This document shows positions 53,927 to 62,351 of a stretch of DNA of 64,000 bases, in pieces (position 1 is the stretch's first letter; each line of letters starts with the position of its first letter). The notes below the pieces were generated by a model. The model saw only the letters and a list, made by a program, of their open reading frames with translations. It was not told where the DNA came from and did no database searches. The position numbers and the translations under genes are program-made. The stretch comes from RHKX01 sp046330415 (GTDB lineage: Bacteria > Actinomycetota > Thermoleophilia > Solirubrobacterales > 70-9), in contig JAXLSW010000022.1 of assembly GCA_046330415.1 (NCBI GenBank), positions 31,487 to 95,486 of the forward strand, in the 5' to 3' direction.

Positions 53927-54877
53927 ATGGCGACCAGGCACCAGCGGCGTCCCCACCACCTGCCGACAGGCGGCGGGATGGAGTTGCAGCTCGCGATCGA
54001 GAGGCTCGCCGGCAGGCAGAAGCAACTGCTCAAGCAGCCCCAGCTGGTGGAGCTGGGACTGAGCGCGAGCGGCGTGCGCAAGCGGGTCGCGGCGCGGCGG
54101 CTCCATCGCATTCACAGCGGTGTTCTGGCGGTGCACCCCCCTCCCTACTCCCCCCATCAGCTCTACCTTGCGGCGACCTACGCCTGTGCGCCGGGGACGC
54201 CCATCACCGATCAGCCCGCGGCATGGTTGCTCGGCATGCAGGAGGAACTGCCGCGCACACCCCATGTCTCCACCCGGGCGGACGGCAGGGTCCGGCTCGA
54301 GGATGTCGTCGTCCATCTGCGGGAGATCGAGCCTCGCGATGTCATCCAGCGTTTCGGCATCCCCTGCACGAGCCCCGCGCGGACGATCCTCGACTGCGCC
54401 GCATCCGCCTCCATCGAGGAGCTGGAGATGCTGCTGATGGCCGCGGATTCAGGAAGCCCGGGGCTCGAGCGGGGACGGCTCGAGCGGCTCGTGAACCAGA
54501 ACGCGGGGCGCCGGGGCATCAGGAACCTGCGCGAGCTGATCACCGACGACCCGAAGGAGACCGACTCCCTCAACGAGCGCCGGATGCTGCGGATCTGCCG
54601 CCGCCTCGGCATTCCCGAGCCCGAGACGCAGTACGAGATCTGGACCGAAGGCAGGAAGTTCCGGGCGGACTTCTGCTGGCCCGACCTGCGCCTGATCGTC
54701 GAGTGCGACTCCTGGCGCTGGCACGGCGGCAAGCTGAAGAGAGAGGACGACACGGAACGCGACCAGCTTCTGGCCATCGCGGGATGGCTCGTCGTCCACT
54801 TCACGCGCAACCAGGTGAAGCTGAGCCCGGAGCTGGTGGGTCCGCGGCTGGCGGCGCTGGTGATGGGTCGGCGGTGA
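53927..54877 (+). CDS. AbiEi-type antitoxin-domain / DUF559-like nuclease-fold protein
   Basis: 316 aa (ATG 53927; ATG 53978 possible). The N-terminus is a winged-helix of the AbiEi antitoxin type (LLKQPQLVELGLSASGVRKR, RRLHRIHSGVLAVHPP). A middle domain follows with TSPARTILDCAAS. The C-terminus resembles a Vsr/DUF559 PD-(D/E)xK fold: FRADFCWPDLRLIVECDSWR, then GWLVVHFTRNQV. Such fused proteins are abundant in actinobacteria and of unproven function. No AbiEii toxin gene is adjacent. It is bracketed by direct repeats, as if moved as a single-gene cassette. Confidence 0.8.
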   Translation: MATRHQRRPHHLPTGGGMELQLAIERLAGRQKQLLKQPQLVELGLSASGVRKRVAARRLHRIHSGVLAVHPPPYSPHQLYLAATYACAPGTPITDQPAAWLLGMQEELPRTPHVSTRADGRVRLEDVVVHLREIEPRDVIQRFGIPCTSPARTILDCAASASIEELEMLLMAADSGSPGLERGRLERLVNQNAGRRGIRNLRELITDDPKETDSLNERRMLRICRRLGIPEPETQYEIWTEGRKFRADFCWPDLRLIVECDSWRWHGGKLKREDDTERDQLLAIAGWLVVHFTRNQVKLSPELVGPRLAALVMGRR

Positions 54878-54917
54878 TGGACCGTCCGGGCGGACCCGGC
54901 GAAGCGGCCGCACGGGC

Positions 54918-55030
54918 ACCCGGCGATCATCGAGATGCAACCAACGGGACAGATCCTCCCGTTTCTTGCATCTCGGCGGGCAAGGCGCGGGGGCGGGCGG
55001 CTCGTGGGCCTGTGACGGAGTGCGGCGCGG
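54918..55030. repeat. 113-bp direct repeat, right copy
   Basis: Second copy of the 53772-53884 repeat, with hairpin arms at 54931-54940 and 54966-54975 intact. The few substitutions include G/A and T/C changes outside the arms. It runs directly into a 39-bp tandem repeat. Confidence 0.85.
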
Positions 55031-55113
55031 TTGGCGGGGCTCGTGGGTCTGTGACGGAGCGCGGCGCGGTTGGCGGGGCTCGTGGGGTTGGTGGCGGAGC
55101 GCGGCGGGAAGGC
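54999..55113. repeat. 39-bp tandem repeat, three units
   Basis: Units start at 54999, 55038 and 55077, each beginning GGCTCGTGGG and continuing through a ...TGTGACGGAG...GCGGCGCGGTTGGCG core; the third is degenerate at its end. The first unit is the tail of the 113-bp repeat, so this end of the element has been amplified while the left copy has one unit only. Confidence 0.75.
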
Positions 55114-55135
55114 GCCGGGCGGAGTGCGAGCGGCC

Positions 55136-56905
55136 TCAGCCGAAGGTGAAGGCGTATCCCGCCACGCCCTCGTCGAAGCGGAGGCCGAGGGTGTGCTCAC
55201 CGGCCCGCGGCAGGTCGACGAGCGAGTAGAGACGCTGCGGGCCGACGGTGAGAGCTCCGTCGTCGACGTCCTCTCCGGCGTCCCTCGCGCTGATCGGCTT
55301 GCCGTCGAGCAGGACCCGCACCTCCCGCTCCTCGTCGGGGGAGCCGAGAACGAGGAAGACGCGCCGCGCCCGGAAGACCACGTCGATCCCCGCGCCGGGG
55401 CCGGCTGTGGCGCTCTCGCCATCGACCGTCCAGGTCCCCGAGTAGGCGAACTCGTTCGTGTCGAGGCGGGCGGGCGGGGGGCCGTAGTCGCGGCCACCTG
55501 GGCGGATGGCACCGCTGATCCAGCCGTCGGCCCGATCGGAGCCCAGATAGGTCTCGGGCGTCAGATCCACACCCGTGCTCGGCATCTGCGCCCGGACGAC
55601 CGGAGCGCGGCCGCCGAGCCGGCGGTCGGTCTCGGCGAGCAGGCTGCGCACGGCGTCCTCGGTCTGCTCGTAGTCGCCCTCCCCGAAGTGGACGTAGCGG
55701 ACATCGCCGCTCGTATCGATCAGGTACTTGGCCGGCCAGTACTGGTTGCCGAACGCGTTCCAGGTCCCGTAGTCGTTGTCCTGGACGATCGGATAGGTGA
55801 GGCCGTTGGCGGCGATCGCGTCGGCGACGTTGCCGCTGTCGCGCTCGAAGGGGAACTCGGGGGTGTGGACGCCGATGACCACGAGTCCCTCCCTCTCGTA
55901 GCGCTCGTACAGCGCCTCGACGTGAGGAAGCGTCCGGATGCAGTTGATGCAGGTGTAGGTCCAGAAGTCGATCAGGACGGTCTTGCCCTCGGCGTTCAGC
56001 CGGTGGATCGACACCGGATCCCCCCCCGGGGTGTTGAAGAAGGTCCCGGGGTCGGTGAGGTCGGGGACGGGTGCCGTGTTGAGAACCGGGAGGTCGGAGC
56101 GCGGTCCCGGCCGCGCGGCGGGATCAGGAGTCGCCGAGGCCGTGGCGATCGGGGCGTGGCCGGAGCCGCCGCGGACGTCGCCGATCCGGGCCATCACCGC
56201 GTCGGACTCCTCGATGCCGTTGGTAGGGTTGGTGACCCAGTCGGGAAGAGCGGTCGCGATGCTCTGCTCGAATCGCGTGTCCAGGTCGAGGGCGACGACC
56301 AGCGCCGCGGCGATCATCAGCACCCCGGTCGCCGCCTGGATCCTGCCCCGCGCGGGCTTGAGCCGGTCGACGAGCCGCCGGCCGCCGATCAGGAGGACGT
56401 AGAGCACCGCGCCCGTGCCGATCGCGTAGGCGGCGACGATGAGAAGGCGGCTCACGGTCAGCGTCTGGGAGGCGGAGAGGGTGATCACGCCGGCGAGGAT
56501 CGGGCCGGCGCAGGGTGCGTAGACGAGCCCGAGCCCGGCTCCCAGCAGCAGGCCCGACCCGAATCCCTCGCCCTGCCGCATCCGCGGCGCGCCGACGACG
56601 CGCGAGATCGCCGCCTCGATCCGGTCGCCGATCGCGGGTACGAGGATGGCGATCCCGAAGCCCGCGAGGACGACGATCGCGATCGTGCGCTGGATGTCGT
56701 CGGGGAGCCCGAGCGCATCGATCAGGTAGACGAGCACCGCCACGGAGAAGGTGAACGACGCCGCCAGTCCGATCACGATCCCGAGCGGCCGCCTCCGTCC
56801 ACCGGTGATCCCGCCGGCGGCCACCACCGGCAGGATCGGCAGGACGCAGGGCGAGAGCGCAGTTCCCGCCCCCGCGAGCAGCGCGAAGAGGATCAACAGG
56901 ATCAT
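55136..56905 (-). CDS. dipZ: DipZ-like thiol-disulfide protein (CcdA + thioredoxin + C-terminal domain)
   Basis: 589 aa. The CcdA-like transmembrane part (six helices) carries redox Cys20 in LSPCVLPILP and Cys132 in YAPCAGPILA. An extracytoplasmic TlpA-like thioredoxin domain has CINC (319-322) in FWTYTCINCIRTLPHVEALY. The last 130 residues form a jelly-roll-like domain found in mycobacterial DipZ (Rv2874). It carries electrons from the cytoplasm to outside thiols, for cytochrome c maturation or disulfide repair. Monocistronic, divergent from the amine oxidase. Confidence 0.92.
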   Translation of the reverse strand: MILLILFALLAGAGTALSPCVLPILPVVAAGGITGGRRRPLGIVIGLAASFTFSVAVLVYLIDALGLPDDIQRTIAIVVLAGFGIAILVPAIGDRIEAAISRVVGAPRMRQGEGFGSGLLLGAGLGLVYAPCAGPILAGVITLSASQTLTVSRLLIVAAYAIGTGAVLYVLLIGGRRLVDRLKPARGRIQAATGVLMIAAALVVALDLDTRFEQSIATALPDWVTNPTNGIEESDAVMARIGDVRGGSGHAPIATASATPDPAARPGPRSDLPVLNTAPVPDLTDPGTFFNTPGGDPVSIHRLNAEGKTVLIDFWTYTCINCIRTLPHVEALYERYEREGLVVIGVHTPEFPFERDSGNVADAIAANGLTYPIVQDNDYGTWNAFGNQYWPAKYLIDTSGDVRYVHFGEGDYEQTEDAVRSLLAETDRRLGGRAPVVRAQMPSTGVDLTPETYLGSDRADGWISGAIRPGGRDYGPPPARLDTNEFAYSGTWTVDGESATAGPGAGIDVVFRARRVFLVLGSPDEEREVRVLLDGKPISARDAGEDVDDGALTVGPQRLYSLVDLPRAGEHTLGLRFDEGVAGYAFTFG

Positions 56906-56998
56906 CGCGGCCCCCGATCATGTCGCAGCGTCCTCATCGGATGATCAACGTTCTCCGCGCGGGAGCCGATCACCGCGGGCGGTGCGAGGATTGCGCCC

Positions 56999-58360
56999 AT
57001 GAGCATCGCGACCAGAGGCGCCGACGCCGACGTGATCGTCGTCGGCGCCGGGCTCGCCGGGCTGACGGCCGCCGCGGAGCTGCTGACGGCAGGCCTCGAG
57101 CCGCTGGTGCTGGAGGCGCGAGATCGGGTCGGCGGCCGGCTTCTCGCCGGTGAGATCGGGGGCGGGGAGATCGTCGAGCTCGGCGGGCAGTGGGTCGGGC
57201 CCGGCCAGTCACGGGTCGCGGCGCTCGCCGACCGGCTCGGCATCGGCACCTTCCCGACGTTCGACGTTGGCGACAGCATCCTGGAGCTCGACGGTCAGAC
57301 CCGGCACTACTCGGGAACGATTCCCCGCCTCGGCCCGCTCGTCCTCGCCGACATCGCGCAGGCGCGCTTCCGGCTGGAGCGCCTCGCACGCAGGGTGCCT
57401 CTGGACGCCCCCTGGGAGGCGAAGCGAGCGGAAGCCCTCGATGCGCGCACGCTGGCCGATTGGCTGCGGCGGGGCGGCATGCGCACCGCCGCCGCCCGGG
57501 AGATGCTCCGCGTCGCGGGACGGACGATCTGGGGCGCCGAGCCGGAGGAAATCTCGTTCCTGCACGCGCTCTTCTACGTGCGCTCGGCCGGCGGGCTCGA
57601 CCCGCTGCTCGACACCGAGGGCGGCGCTCAACACGCGCGGATAGTCGGCGGCTCCCAGCGATTGGCCACGGGCCTCGCCCAGCGCCTCGGCGATCGCGTC
57701 CGCCTCGCCGCGCCCGTCAGCGCGCTCAACTGGGAACCGGACGGGGTCAGCGCGCGGACCGGCGACGGAACCCAGCTGCGGGCGCGCCGCGCCGTGGTCG
57801 CCGTCCCACCGGCGCTGCGCGAAGACCTCGGCATCTCCCCCGCTCCCGGCGGATCAGCCTCCAGCGGCTTCCCCGCCGGCCGCCTGATCAAGTGCGCGGC
57901 CGTCTACCCCGAGCCGTTCTGGCGGGCCGACGGTCTCTCCGGCGAGGCGCTCAGCGACGCCGGGCCGGTCGGGTTGACCTTCGACAACTCCCCGCCCGGG
58001 GGACGGCCCGGAGTCCTGCTCGGGTTCGTCGGCGGCGCCGCCGCGCGGCGCTGGGGAGACGTCCCGGGAGAGGACCGCCGCCGGGCCGTGCTGGCCGACC
58101 TCGCGCGGATCTTCGGCCCGCGAGCCGCCGCTCCCGACGACTACCTCGAGCAGGACTGGGGGCTCGAGCGCTGGAGCGGAGGCGGCCCGACCTTCGCGGC
58201 GCCGCCCGGGGGCTGGACGCAGTCGGGACCGCACCTCGCGACGCCGCTGGGCCCGATCCACTGGGCCGGGACGGAGACCGCCACCCGCTGGGCGGGCTTC
58301 ATGGACGGCGCCGTCAGCTCTGGCGAGCGCGCCGCCGCCCGCGTCGTCGCGAGCCTCTAG
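56999..58360 (+). CDS. FAD-dependent amine oxidase
   Basis: 453 aa. N-terminal dinucleotide fold DVIVVGAGLAGLTAAAELL followed by LEARDRVGGRLL, the GR-type monoamine oxidase motif, and C-terminal GPIHWAGTETATRWAGFMDG, the flavin-contacting end. Family members oxidise putrescine or other amines to aldehydes with H2O2. Substrate unknown. The 3' end overlaps the convergent cyclase gene by 47 bases. Confidence 0.9.
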   Translation: MSIATRGADADVIVVGAGLAGLTAAAELLTAGLEPLVLEARDRVGGRLLAGEIGGGEIVELGGQWVGPGQSRVAALADRLGIGTFPTFDVGDSILELDGQTRHYSGTIPRLGPLVLADIAQARFRLERLARRVPLDAPWEAKRAEALDARTLADWLRRGGMRTAAAREMLRVAGRTIWGAEPEEISFLHALFYVRSAGGLDPLLDTEGGAQHARIVGGSQRLATGLAQRLGDRVRLAAPVSALNWEPDGVSARTGDGTQLRARRAVVAVPPALREDLGISPAPGGSASSGFPAGRLIKCAAVYPEPFWRADGLSGEALSDAGPVGLTFDNSPPGGRPGVLLGFVGGAAARRWGDVPGEDRRRAVLADLARIFGPRAAAPDDYLEQDWGLERWSGGGPTFAAPPGGWTQSGPHLATPLGPIHWAGTETATRWAGFMDGAVSSGERAAARVVASL

Positions 58361-59504
58361 CTTCGTCGTCGGCAGCGTCCTCGCCCTCCTCATCCGGATC
58401 GAGGTCGCGGCAGCGGTACATCTCGACGGCACCCGAGATGCCCTTGAGCGGGCGGCGGATCGGCTTCGAGAAGGAGAACCCATCGCCGGCAGCCTCGCGC
58501 ACCTCCGCCGACGTGAGGACGCTCCCGGGTCGCGCGACGTCGGTGATCCGGCTCGCGAGGTTGACCGCGGACCCGTAGAAGTCGCCGGCGCGGCTCACCA
58601 CCGGGCCCCTGGCGACGCCGGCGCGGATCCGAGGTGACTCACCGTCAGCCGCCATCTCGTCGACGACATCGAGGACCGCCCCCAGCAGGGTCGGGGTGTC
58701 CGGGCAGGAGAACATCGCCGCGTCGCCGATCAGCTTGACCAGGCGCACCTTGCCGTGGGCGACGTCGCGAGCGACCTCGTCGAGGCGCCCGGTGACGCGC
58801 CCGAGCTCCTCGGGCGGAACGTCCTCCCCGAGCTCCGTGTAGCCGACCAGGTCAGCGAACGCGATCGTGACGATCTCGCCCCCGGGCACCGAATCCCCGT
58901 CGTCGCGATCGCCGAGGAAGACCGCTGCCCGCAGCTGCTCGCGGAGGTGAAGGCGGTAGACGTACTCGAGGGTCGGCCCGACGAGCGGCAGCAACAGCTC
59001 CGTCTCGCGCCCGATCCGATCCGCCACCTCGCCCTCGGTGTCGGCGGGGTCGAAGAAGGTCGAGGCGAGCACCTGGCGGCTCGCGGCGGCGAACTGCGAC
59101 ATCGAGACCGCGATCGTGCGCCCGAGCTCGGCGATCGAGTCGGAGTCCAAGCCGGCGTCGAAGAGCGCGCGCTGGCGGTGGGCGGCCTCGAGGTCCTCCT
59201 TGCCGAGGCAGACGAGCTCCCGCTCCGGAATCGCGATCCCGATCGAGCGCCATTGCCGCTCTAGCTCGTCGATCGTGATCCCGGTGAGCTCAGCCACCTC
59301 CAGCGGGGTGTACCTCGGCTCGCCGGCGAGCGCCCGCTCGACCGGGAGGAAGGCGAGCCGGTCCTCGCTCACGGCGTCGCGCAGCTCGTCGAGAGCCACT
59401 CCCTGCCGGGCCAGTCGCTCCAGCAGCTCGAGCCGGCTCTCGCGGGCGATGCCGTCGAGACCCTCGAGCAGTCCCTCCGCCTCGAAGTCGGGTGTGCGCG
59501 CCAC
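58314..59504 (-). CDS. Class III adenylate cyclase with N-terminal regulatory domain (Rv1264-like)
   Basis: 396 aa. Catalytic domain (about 205-375): metal Asp218 in TIAFADLVGYTELGE and Asp261 in VKLIGDAAMF, adenine-selecting Lys257 and Asp308 (GDFYG), transition-state Asn315 and Arg319 in GSAVNLASRI. All needed residues are present. The helical N-terminal half resembles the autoinhibitory, pH-sensing domain of mycobacterial Rv1264. The Arg/Glu-rich tail overlaps the amine oxidase end antisense. Soluble. GTG at 59504. Confidence 0.88.
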   Translation of the reverse strand: MARTPDFEAEGLLEGLDGIARESRLELLERLARQGVALDELRDAVSEDRLAFLPVERALAGEPRYTPLEVAELTGITIDELERQWRSIGIAIPERELVCLGKEDLEAAHRQRALFDAGLDSDSIAELGRTIAVSMSQFAAASRQVLASTFFDPADTEGEVADRIGRETELLLPLVGPTLEYVYRLHLREQLRAAVFLGDRDDGDSVPGGEIVTIAFADLVGYTELGEDVPPEELGRVTGRLDEVARDVAHGKVRLVKLIGDAAMFSCPDTPTLLGAVLDVVDEMAADGESPRIRAGVARGPVVSRAGDFYGSAVNLASRITDVARPGSVLTSAEVREAAGDGFSFSKPIRRPLKGISGAVEMYRCRDLDPDEEGEDAADDEARGSRRRGRRRARQS

Positions 59505-59561
59505 GGGTGCATTCTCCCCGCTGGGGCAAGCCCGCGACGCTCGACCCTATGATCGGAAACG

Positions 59562-60227
59562 ATGAGCGAGCCCGACGACCTTGAGGTCCCGATCTTCGAG
59601 CTCGGACTCGCGATCGTCCCCGGCGAGCGCGTCTCCCTGCACATCTTCGAGCGCCGTTACCGGCTGATGATCGGTCATTGCCTGGAGGAGGACCTGCCGT
59701 TCGGAATCGTCTTCCGCGACGATGACGGCGCCCGCGCGACCGGCTGCACCGCTGAGGTGACCGAGGTCACCGAGCGCTACGACGACGGCCGCATGGACAT
59801 CGTCGTCACCGGCGCCGATCCCTTCGGCGTCCTCGACCGCTTCGAAGCCGCGGATTGGCCCGCCGGCAGGGTCGCCTGGATCGACCACGCCCCCGCCGGA
59901 CCGGAGCTCGCCGAGGAGCTCGGCGCGTCGCGAGCCGCATTCGCGGAGCTGCTCGAGGCGGTCGGAGCGAACCGTGAACGCGCCGAGGCCGCCCCCGGCG
60001 CCTTCGCGATCGCCGCGCAGATCGAGATGCCGGCCGCCGAGAAGCAGGCCCTGCTCGAGGCCGGCGACGAACGCGAGCGGCTCGTCCTCCTCGAGTCATC
60101 CCTGCGACGCCTTCTCGGCGGGCTGAAGCGATCGCGAGAGCTCGGGGAGCGCGCGAAGACCAACGGTCACGCTCCCGGACGGATCGGCCCGATCCAACGC
60201 CCCGAGCCGCCTGAGCCCGACGCCTGA
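59562..60227 (+). CDS. LON peptidase N-terminal domain protein
   Basis: 221 aa. EVPIFELGLAIVPGERVSLH and IFERRYRLMIGHCLEEDLPF are the LonN/PUA-like substrate-binding domain; no ATPase or protease part follows. The C-terminal half is helical. Such free-standing domains are common in actinobacteria and unassigned. TATGAT (59548-59553) plus 8 nt precede the ATG. Confidence 0.85.
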   Translation: MSEPDDLEVPIFELGLAIVPGERVSLHIFERRYRLMIGHCLEEDLPFGIVFRDDDGARATGCTAEVTEVTERYDDGRMDIVVTGADPFGVLDRFEAADWPAGRVAWIDHAPAGPELAEELGASRAAFAELLEAVGANRERAEAAPGAFAIAAQIEMPAAEKQALLEAGDERERLVLLESSLRRLLGGLKRSRELGERAKTNGHAPGRIGPIQRPEPPEPDA

Positions 60228-60251
60228 CCCGTTAGGATCGTTGCACGCGCA

Positions 60252-61091
60252 ATGATCGGTGTCACGGGAGCAACGGGTGAAGTCGGTGGCCGCCTGGCCC
60301 GGCGCCTCGCCGCGCGGGGAGCCGATCAGCGCCTGATCGTGCGTGATCCCTCCCGCGCCCCCGACATCTCCGGCGCCGATGTCGCCGTGATCGGCGGCTA
60401 CGACGACCCTGCCGGGATGCGCGAAGCCTTCGCCGGCCTCGACGTCCTCTTCCTCGCCTCCGCCAAGGAGGACGAGAACCGCCTCGACCTGCATCACGCG
60501 GCGGTCGACGCGGCCGCGGATGCCGGGGTCGGCCGGGTCGTCTACCTCTCGTTCCTGGGAGCCGCGCCCGACACCACCTTCACGTTCGGCCGCGACCACT
60601 TCCACACCGAGGAGCGCATCAAGGCGGCGGGCCTGAACCACACCTTCTCCCGCGACAGCCTCTACGCCGACTACATGCCGCTCTTCGTCGGCGCCGACGA
60701 CGTCATCCGCGGCCCGGCCGGCACCGGCCGTTTCGCCCCGATCACGCGCGATGACGTCGCTGACGCGGTCACCGAGATGCTCGTCGGGAGCGGGCACGAG
60801 AACGCCGTCTACGGCCTGACCGGCCCCAGGACCTACGACCTCGCCGAGGTCGCCGCGCTGCTCTCGGAGGTCTCCGGGCGCCCCGTCACCTTCCAGGACG
60901 AGACGCTGGAGGAGGCCCGCGAATCCCGCCGCCCGACCGGAGCCCCAGACTGGGAGATCGAGGGGTGGGTGACCTCCTACGCCGTGATCGCCGCGGGCGA
61001 GTTGGATGTCGTCACCGACGACGTCCGCAGGCTCACCGGGCACGAGCCGAGCGACCTGGAGACCTTCCTGCGCAGCTACTACGCACGCTGA
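60252..61091 (+). CDS. NmrA-like NAD(P)-binding protein
   Basis: 279 aa. N-terminal Rossmann loop GVTGATGEVGGRLARRLAAR (G-x-T-G-x-x-G), an NmrA/atypical SDR. The catalytic Tyr-x3-Lys is absent, as usual in this group, so it may act as a redox sensor or as a quinone/isoflavone-type reductase. Short gap (24 nt) after the LonN gene, so co-transcription is possible. Confidence 0.85.
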   Translation: MIGVTGATGEVGGRLARRLAARGADQRLIVRDPSRAPDISGADVAVIGGYDDPAGMREAFAGLDVLFLASAKEDENRLDLHHAAVDAAADAGVGRVVYLSFLGAAPDTTFTFGRDHFHTEERIKAAGLNHTFSRDSLYADYMPLFVGADDVIRGPAGTGRFAPITRDDVADAVTEMLVGSGHENAVYGLTGPRTYDLAEVAALLSEVSGRPVTFQDETLEEARESRRPTGAPDWEIEGWVTSYAVIAAGELDVVTDDVRRLTGHEPSDLETFLRSYYAR

Positions 61092-61122
61092 ATCCCACTC
61101 CCGGTCGCGTAGCCTGCGAGCG

Positions 61123-61467
61123 ATGTCCAAGTACCTGATCTCGTTCCCGGCCGAAGCGATGGCCTCCCTGTCCGCGGAGGACCTCCAGCGCGCAAGCGAC
61201 GAGAGCCGCGCGGTCGTCCGCGAGGCGAAGGAGGCCGGCGTCTGGGTCTTCGGCGGCGGTCTCGACACGAGTGTGGAGCCGGTCAGGGTCGACGAGACCG
61301 GCGGCTCGACGCCGGGGACCTACCCGCAGACCGAGGAGCTCGATGGCGGCGTCACGATCATCGAAGCCCCATCGCGCGAGGCCGCGCTCGAGTGGGCCGC
61401 CAAGATCGCGGCCGCCTGCCGCTGCGCACAGGAGGTGCGCAGGTTCCACGACGACCCGGAGTCGTGA
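61123..61467 (+). CDS. YciI/DGPF-family protein
   Basis: 114 aa from ATG 61123, preceded by TAGCCT (61110-61115) and 7 nt. The ferredoxin-like dimeric alpha/beta fold is indicated by VREAKEAGVWVFGGGLD, DGGVTIIEAPSREAALEWAA and the final CRCAQEVRRF. Family members are of unproven function; many lie beside ECF sigma genes, not seen here. Confidence 0.82.
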   Translation: MSKYLISFPAEAMASLSAEDLQRASDESRAVVREAKEAGVWVFGGGLDTSVEPVRVDETGGSTPGTYPQTEELDGGVTIIEAPSREAALEWAAKIAAACRCAQEVRRFHDDPES

Positions 61468-61545
61468 GCGTCCAGATGAGTGATCCCACGGATTCCCGCC
61501 GCGGAACCCCCGCGGGCTCCAGCGCTCCACGAGCTCCAGCGCTCC

Positions 61546-62020
61546 ACCAGGGGTGACAGAGACCACGATCCTGGTCTGAGTGACCCCACGTTCCGTGTGG
61601 GTGGCTCCAGCGCTCCACCAGGGGTGACAGAGACCAGCATGCTGGTCTGAATCACCCCACGTTCCGTGCGGGTGACTTCGTCCCGTGTGGGTGGCTTCGC
61701 TGCGCGACCAGGGGTGACGGAGACCACGATCCTGGTCTGAATCACCCCACGTTCCGTGCGGGTGACTTCGCTGCGCGAGAAGGGGTGAAAGAGACCAGCA
61801 TGCTGGTCTGAATCACCCCACGTCTCATGTGGGTGGCTTCGTCCCGTGTGGGTGGCTCCGCTGCGCGACCAGGGGTGACGGAGACCAGCATGCTGGTCTG
61901 AATCACCCCACGTCTCGTGTGGGTGACTTCGCCGCGTGTGGGTGGCTTCGCCTCGCGACCAGGGGTGACGGAGACCAGCATGCTGGACTGAGTCACCCCA
62001 CGTCCCGTGCGGGTGGCTGA
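61546..62020. repeat. Six tandem hairpin-bearing repeats, 71/90-bp units
   Basis: Units start at 61546, 61617, 61707, 61778, 61868 and 61958, giving spacings 71, 90, 71, 90, 90. Each has GGGGTGA, then AGACCAGCATGCTGGTCT (a perfect 18-base palindrome; AGACCACGATCCTGGTCT in units 1 and 3; the last copy ends TGGACT), then TCACCCC, forming one 38-base imperfect hairpin. A variable tail follows (CACGT.CCGTG.GGGTGGCTTCG); 90-bp units carry this 19-base tail twice. No gene lies within. Confidence 0.9.
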
Positions 62021-62351
62021 CGATGGGCTGACGATGGCTCCGCTGCTTTCAGCTTCGCCCGAGCGCGTGGAATAGGGCACGACTACTGGTAGGCGGTCTA
62101 GCTTCCCCCAATGATCAGCGCGGGACCGGTCAATGGAGGATTACCACCGGACGAGGCAACAGTGGAGGGCGGTCGCCGACCCTGCCAGCGCCAAGAACAC
62201 GATGGCGGCGGCGCCTGAAACAGTCACGGACCGCATGTCCATACGGAGAGTACGAACTCCGATCGGAGCCCGCGCCATCCTCAGAACGCCTGTCGCAGGG
62301 GAGCTTTCCTCTCATTTCCGGGAAGAAGTAACCCCGGCAGGTGCAGACGCC
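62021..62351. other. Gene-poor spacer after the repeat array
   Basis: About 330 bases with lower GC than the surroundings. Apart from a doubtful 33-codon minus-strand frame (62141-62242) I see nothing recognisable. Confidence 0.3.
62141..62242 (-). CDS. Possible 33-residue hydrophobic peptide
   Basis: MDMRSVTVSGAAAIVFLALA followed by GSATALHCCLVRW: one membrane-like segment ending near a signal-peptidase-like ATA. The ribosome site is weak (GGAG far upstream) and no homology is recognised. Reported because the region otherwise lacks genes. Confidence 0.2.
   Translation of the reverse strand: MDMRSVTVSGAAAIVFLALAGSATALHCCLVRW

Noticed and set aside
53927..54877. Complete AbiE toxin-antitoxin system
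   Set aside because: No AbiEii nucleotidyltransferase toxin is adjacent; the protein is a fused wHTH/nuclease-fold type of uncertain role.
61546..62020. CRISPR array
   Set aside because: Units are near-identical over their full length with no unique spacers, periods of 71/90 bases, and no cas genes.
61742..62080. Repetitive minus-strand peptide frame across the repeat array
   Set aside because: The repeated peptide arises only because 90 is divisible by three; the 71-base units break the frame, and there is no start signal.
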